NCBI GenBank assembly: GCA_955652655.1
Contig: CATPCK010000435.1
Span: forward strand, 1-11,640
Reading direction: 5' to 3'
DNA: 11,640 bases
From: an uncultured Ktedonobacteraceae bacterium
Lineage (GTDB): Bacteria > Chloroflexota > Ktedonobacteria > Ktedonobacterales > Ktedonobacteraceae
The number at the start of each line of letters is the position of its first letter. Positions within the stretch are counted from its first letter, which is position 1. A program made the translations under genes and the position numbers. A model generated the notes under the pieces. It saw only the letters and a list, made by a program, of their open reading frames with translations, was not told the origin of the DNA and searched no databases. Shown here in pieces: positions 7,164 to 11,640 of the stretch.

Positions 7164-7535
7164 CTATTTGTCCGGCCTAACAGGTGGCAAATTATTTGCT
7201 TTCGTCAATTTTCCCAGCCTGACGAGACGTGACTCGATAGCACCGATGGTACGTTGATGCGTTTGGGCTAATTTCTTGATTGATATCCCGCCGTCGAACT
7301 CTTCTTTCAATTGATCATCTTCGGCGGGCTCCCATGGTTTGCCAGCTTTTGCAAGCTGGGGATTCTCATTTAAAGCGCTTTCTTTCATCCTCTCAAGTGC
7401 TATTATTGCGTGAAACAATGCTCGAACCGTTTGCGGGTATTGATAAGGACTCTGTTCTGGCAATTTCTCGCCTGTATATGGGTCAATGCCATCAGCCAGT
7501 TGTCTGAGAATAGTTATGTTATCCTTCTTATCCAT
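7164..7535 (-). CDS. Small hypothetical protein with SANT/Myb-like helix-turn-helix
   Basis: This 123-aa soluble protein has no signal peptide or membrane segment. It has two blocks. Residues 10-50 read LRQLADGIDPYTGEKLPEQSP and then a hydrophobic helix (VRALFHAIIALE), a pattern I recognise from uncharacterised bacterial proteins. Residues 66-107 (GKPWEPAEDDQL, then IKKLAQTHQRTIGAIESRLVRLG) have the W-x-x-E-x-D spacing and a second and third helix like bacterial SANT/Myb-type DNA-binding modules, where the GAIESRL helix would contact DNA. The tail is short and basic. ATG 7535 is the only good start, and I see only a distant purine run (AGAAAGG, about 18 nt away), so expression may be weak. 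Codon use looks more AT-rich than in the flanking operons, which fits an acquired segment. The remnant HEPN-type gene follows it. Confidence 0.6.
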   Translation of the reverse strand: MDKKDNITILRQLADGIDPYTGEKLPEQSPYQYPQTVRALFHAIIALERMKESALNENPQLAKAGKPWEPAEDDQLKEEFDGGISIKKLAQTHQRTIGAIESRLVRLGKLTKANNLPPVRPDK

Positions 7536-7628
7536 CGATTACTGCTTCAACCTTTCTACGTATCTATTCCTCGCCGGGCTCTCTAACAAAGTGCCTGAAA
7601 TTCTTGCCTCAACGACACCAACTACGAA

Positions 7629-7922
7629 TTATTGTTTGTTGTTTTGTTTGGTTGGATTGTTGCGAATATATTGGCGTGTGTGTTCGAGTTCTTCGTTGTT
7701 ACGAATGATGCGATCATAATAGTAGTTTTGCCAGAAGCGACCAGGGGCATGTAATTTGTTGGTTTCAATATATCGTAGCCAGGAAACGACTGTGATTGAT
7801 TTATACACTCCTACAACCTGGCCTGGCGTGGCGGGTTTATCCACATTCCCTTCCAGGTGAATAAGGAGACCCTTAACCAATACCCCGGCCTTAGGTCTTC
7901 CAGGAGAGCCATCCGCAACCAA
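7629..7922 (-). pseudogene. Truncated REP-associated tyrosine transposase (RAYT/IS200-like) remnant
   Basis: The open frame gives 97 residues with a TTG rather than an ATG at its head. Its C-terminal 60 residues match the end of RAYT (Y1 transposase-like) proteins: VVGVYKSITV (36-45), GRFWQNYYYDRIIRNNEELE (61-80), then HTRQYIRNNP (81-90). In intact relatives, one tyrosine of the YYY group is the nucleophile that cuts single-stranded DNA. The N-terminal half with the HUH metal-binding motif is missing: upstream the same frame runs only into CINWWGGKEKR and then a TAA at 7958-7956, and no HUH motif is visible on this strand up to the ROK kinase gene. It is therefore a fragment that cannot act as a transposase. 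It lies between two inverted REP-like repeats, which is the classical company of RAYT genes. The family call rests on motif memory. Confidence 0.68.
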
Positions 7923-8041
7923 CCTCTTTTCTTTACCACCCCACCAATTAATACATTATGCAGCAAATGCACCGTATCAAATCGTCAAGTATTTGTCAAG
8001 CAAATGCCAGGGTAATAATTACGATATATCCATACAGCAAG

Positions 8042-8078
8042 GGTCAACTTGGTGGAGGCTACCCTGCTGGTTACAGCG
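8042..8078 (+). repeat. Degenerate direct copy of the 3' half of the REP-like unit
   Basis: This stretch begins GGTCAACTTGGTGGAGGCT and matches 8108-8144 at 30 of 37 positions, 66 bp apart in the same orientation. It lacks the GTAG head and the first hairpin arm. A second small hairpin (TGGCC/GGCCA, 8125-8138) in copy B is partly retained here as TACCC and GGTTA, with one A-T pair replacing G-C. An 11-bp inverted match also links AAGGGTCAACT (8039-8049) with AGTTGACCCTT (8094-8104), so the two units could pair with each other. Confidence 0.65.
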
Positions 8079-8085
8079 GATCGTG

Positions 8086-8124
8086 TATAGTAGAGTTGAC
8101 CCTTGCGGTCAACCTGGTGGGGGC
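8086..8124 (+). repeat. REP-like palindromic repeat, copy B
   Basis: This unit reads TATAGTAG, then a hairpin with arms GTTGACC (8096-8102) and GGTCAAC (8108-8114) around CTTGC, then CTGGTGGGGGC. It is the inverted partner of copy A at 6869-6907. The GTAG heads of the two copies face each other across about 1.2 kb that contains the RAYT remnant. A second small palindrome (8125-8138) follows directly. It lies just downstream of the end of the minus-strand ROK kinase gene, so it may also act as an mRNA 3' end structure. Confidence 0.82.
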
Positions 8125-8147
8125 TGGCCTGCTGGCCATAGCGCAGC

Positions 8148-9119
8148 TCAATTCCGCTTCTTTTCTGCAAGTGTACTGGCATGCACAGATCCTGTCAATG
8201 CCAGGGCAATCGCTCCATGTAGTGATGCATCATTCAAGAATCTAGCAGGGACAATCTCTGGTGGAAAGGGAACGGCGTATTCCAGGCGAAAGGCGAGTGC
8301 GCGCAAAATCACATCACCTGAACTCATCAGTCCTCCGCCTACGGCTATGCGTGCCGGGTCAATCAAGATAGCGAGATTGGCGACGTGGGTTGCTAATTCG
8401 GCGAGCGTTTCATCCACAAGGAAACGGGCACGAGTGTCTGAATGAGCAAACACGTCGGCGGCGCTGAGCGACTCTCCCAGTAGAAGGCTGCCTCGTTCTC
8501 CTATGAAGCGCCCACCGATAGCCTCCTCCAGTGGCGCTCGTCCGTGCGCCGCGCCAGAGTAATCCAGAACGCTGCGCAAATTATAGCCAATTTCACCAGA
8601 AGCTCCATGTGCTCCAGTGACGACTCGCCCTCCAATCACGAGCGCCGCGGCAATACCTGTACCAAGACTGAGGAAGACCGCCGGGTCTGCCCCCTTGAGT
8701 GCTCCCCAAAGAACCTCGGCCATCGCCGCGGCCTTCACATCGTTTTCTACCACCACCGTTGGAATGTGCAGGCTTGTACGCATCGTTTCACGCAATGACA
8801 CCCGTTCCCAGCCTGGAATATTGGGTGACAGTAATACTCCATTATCGTGAACGACACCCGGAGTTGCCACTCCCACTGCAACACTTTTCCCCCCCACTTC
8901 TGCCATGGTTTGTTCAATCAGCGCATACGCGGTGACTGTCGTTCTCTCAAGGACTTGTTGAGCGCCATGAGAGGCATTCGTGTCGAGCCGTGCTTGCTTC
9001 AGCATGCTGCCCGTCATATCAGCGGTTGCTACGGCGATCTTTGTGCCACCGAAATCAATGGCAACCACAAAATCGTGGGCACTTGCATTGTGCGAGCCGT
9101 CATTCATAAATAGGTTCAT
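8148..9119 (-). CDS. ROK-family sugar kinase-like protein
   Basis: This 323-aa protein has the ROK/ASKHA kinase fold. Motifs are phosphate-1 DFGGTK (22-27), ATPGVV (85-90), END (125-127) with Asp127 the probable catalytic base, phosphate-2 SLGTGI (151-156), GASGEIGY (172-179) and the adenosine motif VGGGL (260-264). The ROK zinc site is absent: the His that normally ends GEIGH is Tyr179, and the following CxCGxxGCxE cysteines are replaced by a cysteine-free stretch ending APLEEAIGG (195-203). Sugar binding through the GEIG glutamate is still possible, so it is probably a kinase of a hexose or hexose derivative, with a different structural solution. ATG 9119 is preceded directly by AGATAGGGG, which is too close for an ideal site; ATG 9107 is an alternative start that would remove four residues. 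It follows the permease gene by 18 nt in one operon. Confidence 0.85.
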   Translation of the reverse strand: MNLFMNDGSHNASAHDFVVAIDFGGTKIAVATADMTGSMLKQARLDTNASHGAQQVLERTTVTAYALIEQTMAEVGGKSVAVGVATPGVVHDNGVLLSPNIPGWERVSLRETMRTSLHIPTVVVENDVKAAAMAEVLWGALKGADPAVFLSLGTGIAAALVIGGRVVTGAHGASGEIGYNLRSVLDYSGAAHGRAPLEEAIGGRFIGERGSLLLGESLSAADVFAHSDTRARFLVDETLAELATHVANLAILIDPARIAVGGGLMSSGDVILRALAFRLEYAVPFPPEIVPARFLNDASLHGAIALALTGSVHASTLAEKKRN

Positions 9120-9137
9120 CCCCTATCTGAGCCGCGG

Positions 9138-10601
9138 TCAGGCCGACACCTCTGCCTCGACAGGATTTTCCAGGTACTCCTCTTTAATTTCCTTGGGACC
9201 AAAGGGCCAGGTATGTTCGACGAAACGTGCCCAGAGGAGGTATGCGACACCGCCAACTGCAACCCAGGCAAGTGAGAACAATATAGGCAGCGGACCGGAC
9301 GAGTAGTACACATAAGCCCAGCCAACGAGCGCGATAATACTGGGGAGCGGGTAGAGCCACATACGGTAAGGGCGTCTCAGGTTGGGCTGCCTACGGCGTA
9401 AGACCGTCAGCGCGACCACCTGTACGATCCCTTGAATGAGCACAAGAACCGCGATGAGCATAGAAATGACAGTCGAAAGATCGAAGAAGGAACCAATAGC
9501 GGTAATCACACACATCACGATCAAAGCAATGTGAGGGAAGTGATAGCGTGGGTGTAATTTGCCAAACTGTCGCAGGAAGACGCCATCACGAGCCGCGTTA
9601 TATGGCACACGAGAGCCGCCAAGAAGCCCCGCAAAAACCGAGGCAAACGCAGTGATGATAATGAGAACCGTCACAACGCTTGAAACGCCTTTCCCCCAGG
9701 TATGCTCCAGGACCAGTGAAGCAATTGAGGATGATTGCGCAACGTTCTGCCAGGGAACTACTCCCAATACCCCGATGTTGAGAGCCAGGTAGAGTACCAT
9801 AATACCCAGGACAGAGACGATAATAGACCAGGGGATGACGCGACCAGGATTGCGAATCTCAGCCCCCATGTACGCAGTCGTATTATAGCCCAGGTAATCA
9901 TAAATGCCGATGAGTAAGCCAGCGCCCAGTCCAGCAAAAAAGGCACCATTAAGGGTGAAGGCATTGGATGGATAGGTGAAGGCCAGGGCCGGGTTAAAAT
10001 GGGTGAGAGACGCGACAATCACAGCGCCGATGGAGATTAGCATGATGACAAACAGGATGTTGGTCAGTAAACCGATGGACTCGATGCGCCGGTAGAGAGC
10101 GAACAGGACCACACCAACGACTACGAGAGAGACAAGATGGATTTCCCACCAGCTCATATTTGGCCAGAGATAGCCGAGATATGATACCAATCCAATAACA
10201 CCGGTAGACATGATAAGAGGAATAAAGAGAACCGCGGTCCAGCTAAATATGAACGGCATTAAGCGTCCAGTACGATACTGGAAGGCCTCACGGAGGTAGA
10301 TATAGGTACCTCCCGCTCCAGGCATAGCCGCTCCAAGTTCGGCCCAGACCAGGCCGTCAGCCAGGGCCAGTAATGCTCCAGCTATCCAGCCGAGGATCGC
10401 CTGCGGACCACCAAAGGCCGCGACCATGAGAGGAATGGTGATGAACGGACCTATGCCGCACATCTGGGTCATGTTGATTGCTATCGCCGTTGGCAATCCA
10501 ACACTACGTACAAAGCCTTTGTTCGTTTGTTCCGCTGCTTCACTTTGAGTTGTTCCTGCGGGAACCCCCTCTGGCTGCATGTTCACGTTTGAAGAACTCA
10601 C
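9138..10601 (-). CDS. APC-superfamily amino acid/polyamine-type permease
   Basis: This is a 487-aa integral membrane protein with about 12 hydrophobic segments, the normal size for APC transporters. The first helix carries the substrate-binding glycine motif CGIGPFITIP (48-57), and PGAGGTYIYLREAF (94-107) is the conserved loop after helix 2. A second diagnostic block, AEIRNPGRVIPWSI, follows helix 6. These mark a sodium- or proton-coupled secondary transporter; the substrate is not readable, and pairing with a ROK kinase leaves open an amino sugar or another non-standard substrate. I chose GTG 10601 because AGGAGGT (10613-10607) lies 5 nt upstream. A longer frame from ATG 10616 has that site inside its own codons and no other, so it is unlikely. 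It is transcribed divergently from a ROK regulator and leads a two-gene operon with the ROK kinase. Confidence 0.88.
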   Translation of the reverse strand: MSSSNVNMQPEGVPAGTTQSEAAEQTNKGFVRSVGLPTAIAINMTQMCGIGPFITIPLMVAAFGGPQAILGWIAGALLALADGLVWAELGAAMPGAGGTYIYLREAFQYRTGRLMPFIFSWTAVLFIPLIMSTGVIGLVSYLGYLWPNMSWWEIHLVSLVVVGVVLFALYRRIESIGLLTNILFVIMLISIGAVIVASLTHFNPALAFTYPSNAFTLNGAFFAGLGAGLLIGIYDYLGYNTTAYMGAEIRNPGRVIPWSIIVSVLGIMVLYLALNIGVLGVVPWQNVAQSSSIASLVLEHTWGKGVSSVVTVLIIITAFASVFAGLLGGSRVPYNAARDGVFLRQFGKLHPRYHFPHIALIVMCVITAIGSFFDLSTVISMLIAVLVLIQGIVQVVALTVLRRRQPNLRRPYRMWLYPLPSIIALVGWAYVYYSSGPLPILFSLAWVAVGGVAYLLWARFVEHTWPFGPKEIKEEYLENPVEAEVSA

Positions 10602-10606
10602 TGGAC

Positions 10607-10613
10607 ACCTCCT
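10607..10613 (-). promoter_or_regulatory. Ribosome binding site that fixes the permease start at GTG 10601
   Basis: On the minus strand a perfect AGGAGGT sits 5 nt before GTG 10601. The alternative ATG (10616-10614) lies immediately before this sequence, so it would be translated through it. The GTG start also gives a shorter, more ordinary N-terminus. Confidence 0.8.
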
Positions 10614-10679
10614 CATGTTGTGCCTGGTCTAAATAAGACAAACGAAAGGATAAAGCCGAGTGCAAACATCACATTATAG

Positions 10680-10700
10680 AGTTAGTATAGTTTCCTAACT
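10680..10700. promoter_or_regulatory. Candidate ROK-regulator operator (imperfect 21-bp palindrome)
   Basis: AGTTAG at one end and CTAACT at the other are perfect complements around a centre at 10690. Eight of ten symmetric positions pair. The palindrome covers the -10 and part of the spacer of the minus-strand promoter, so protein binding here should block RNA polymerase. The overall look (TTAG, central TTTC, CTAA) resembles operators of NagC/XylR-type ROK repressors. Binding by the neighbouring regulator is inferred from position. Confidence 0.6.
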
Positions 10701-10712
10701 ATGATTTGTCAA
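10684..10712 (-). promoter_or_regulatory. Near-consensus sigma70-type promoter of the permease-kinase operon
   Basis: Minus-strand TTGACA (10712-10707) is separated by exactly 17 nt from TATACT (10689-10684). The expected start is near 10677, leaving a leader of about 76 nt before GTG 10601. The -35 matches the consensus fully and the -10 matches five of six positions. The operator-like palindrome overlaps the -10, which suggests a strong but repressed promoter. Confidence 0.7.
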
Positions 10713-10784
10713 TATTTTTTGCGAGGAAAAAAGAACATGTTTGCATGAATTTTCCGAGGGATGGAAGTTGCCTTGCCAGTCCCT

Positions 10785-10813
10785 TTCAGAACATGGTTAA
10801 GATAGTTTACAAT
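10785..10813 (+). promoter_or_regulatory. Candidate promoter of the ROK regulator gene, with a weak operator-like copy
   Basis: TTCAGA (10785-10790) and TACAAT (10808-10813) are 17 nt apart on the plus strand, a moderate match. The stretch 10796-10814 starts GTTAAGATAGTTTACAA and agrees with 10681-10699 at 13 of 19 positions. This could be a low-affinity second operator that allows the regulator to control itself. A small palindrome AATAG-A-CTATT lies at 10823-10833. Confidence 0.4.
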
Positions 10814-10856
10814 GGTGATACAAATAGACTATTGGTTACTTCAAAGGAGTTGTACT

Positions 10857-11640
10857 GTGCCGGTGCCTGAAAGCAATCTTCGTCAAGAATATCAGACCGG
10901 AACTCCATCGTTGCTGCGAGCTATTAACGAGCGAACGCTGTTGGAGTACTTACGCAGTCATAAACCAACATCGCGCGCCCAGCTTGCGCGTGCCACCAGG
11001 ATTTCCAAGCCAACCGTATCGCAAGCGCTGGCCGGCCTTGAGGACGCGGGTCTTGTTCGGGCCGTCGGGCAGTCGATAGCGAGCAAGGGAGGGCGTGTAG
11101 CTATACTGTATGAGCCAAATCCAGATGCTGGCTATGTGGTTGGCGTCGATGTCGGCCGTGGCTGGGTACGTGCCGCAGTAGCGAACCTGGCCGGTCAAAT
11201 TATTGCGCGCATTGATAAACCAAACGATGCCCAGGGCGCATCCACGCTTGTCGCATTGCTCAGCCGCCTGGCTCGTGATGTTGTCGCGGCGGCAGGCCTG
11301 TCCTGGTCACAGGTAGTACACGCGGTCATTGGCACACCTGGGGTCTTCGACGAGCAGAGTAAGCGCGTGCTTTTCTCATCGAATCTGCCCGAGTGGGGGC
11401 GACACGGCCTGGTGACAGAGTTGCAGGTCGCGTTTGGCCTGAGTCTTTCAGTAGAAAATGATGCGAACCTTGCCGCGCTAGGTGAGCGCTCATACGGCTG
11501 GGGTTCCAGTGCCAGTACATTTGTGTATATCACCATAGGTACAGGCGTAGGCATGGGTATTGTCATCAACGGCAACCTCTATCGAGGTGCGCGCGGCGCG
11601 GCAGGTGAGATAGGGTTCTTACCGTTCGGTTTGGACGAAG
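10857..11640 (+). CDS. ROK-family transcriptional regulator (NagC/XylR-like), 5' part only
   Basis: The frame from GTG 10857 stays open to the window end, giving 261 residues of a protein that usually has about 390-410. The site AAAGGAG (10843-10849) lies 7 nt before the GTG. Residues 18-85 form a winged helix-turn-helix: LLRAINERTLLEYLRS, then SRAQLARATRISKPTVSQAL as the turn and recognition helix, and GGRVAILYEPN as the wing. The sugar-binding ROK domain follows with VGVDVGRG (95-102), a GTPGVF motif (159-164), END (200-202), TIGTGVG (226-232) and GEIGF (250-254). Phe254 replaces the usual His of the zinc site; the cysteines lie beyond the window. The DVGRGW loop differs from the DxGGT phosphate motif of kinases, as expected for a regulator. 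It is divergent to the permease-ROK kinase operon and probably represses it until a sugar or sugar phosphate binds. Confidence 0.9.
   Translation, partial: MPVPESNLRQEYQTGTPSLLRAINERTLLEYLRSHKPTSRAQLARATRISKPTVSQALAGLEDAGLVRAVGQSIASKGGRVAILYEPNPDAGYVVGVDVGRGWVRAAVANLAGQIIARIDKPNDAQGASTLVALLSRLARDVVAAAGLSWSQVVHAVIGTPGVFDEQSKRVLFSSNLPEWGRHGLVTELQVAFGLSLSVENDANLAALGERSYGWGSSASTFVYITIGTGVGMGIVINGNLYRGARGAAGEIGFLPFGLDE

Noticed and set aside
8042..8144. Possible two-repeat CRISPR fragment (37-nt repeats, 66-bp period)
   Set aside because: Only two copies with 7 of 37 mismatches, no further units and no cas genes. The second copy is part of a palindromic REP-like element, which explains it better.
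10673..10678. Perfect TATAAT on the minus strand as the -10 of the permease promoter
   Set aside because: It lies 28 nt from the TTGACA -35, and no good -35 stands 16-18 nt upstream. TATACT at 10689-10684 has the ideal 17-nt spacing.
11195..11575. 126-codon open frame on the minus strand
   Set aside because: It runs opposite to the clear ROK regulator frame, and its translation shows no recognisable motif.

Overview
The window reads as part of a bacterial chromosome, GC-moderate, with strong Shine-Dalgarno sites and tightly packed operons. The protein mix (Opp-type ABC transporter, GH4 enzyme, BadF-type kinase, several ROK proteins) together with abundant intergenic hairpin repeats would fit a Ktedonobacteria-like member of the Chloroflexota. 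That placement is inferred from general resemblance, not from a marker gene, and is only moderately secure.

Layout. (1) Positions 117-6802, plus strand: one probable operon of six genes. It encodes two permeases and two ATPases of an oligopeptide/dipeptide (Opp/Dpp)-type ABC importer, then a glycoside hydrolase family 4 (GH4) enzyme, then a BadF/BadG-type sugar kinase-like ATPase. The solute-binding protein is not present and probably lies upstream of the window. (2) Positions 6803-8147: a convergent accessory zone with a small SANT/Myb-like protein gene, a decayed Swt1/HEPN-type gene start, a truncated REP-associated tyrosine transposase (RAYT), and two well matched 39-nt GTAG-headed palindromic repeats plus a degenerate third copy. 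(3) Positions 8148-10601, minus strand: a two-gene operon of an APC-superfamily permease followed by a ROK-family sugar kinase-like protein. (4) Positions 10602-10856: a divergent control region with a near-consensus promoter (TTGACA, 17 nt, TATACT) whose -10 lies inside an imperfect 21-bp palindrome. (5) Position 10857 to the window end, plus strand: the N-terminal 261 codons of a ROK-family (NagC/XylR-like) transcriptional regulator.

How the genes may work together. Opp-type ABC systems linked to glycosidases often import oligosaccharides rather than peptides. An ABC importer delivers unphosphorylated sugar, whereas the GH4 branch this enzyme resembles usually acts on 6-phosphoglycosides, so the adjacent BadF-type kinase could supply the phosphate either before or after cleavage. 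The divergent ROK regulator probably represses the permease-kinase operon through the palindrome that covers its promoter, and perhaps its own gene through a weaker copy. The region between the two catabolic operons looks like a graveyard of mobile and defence-type genes, with REP-like repeats placed just after both converging operons.
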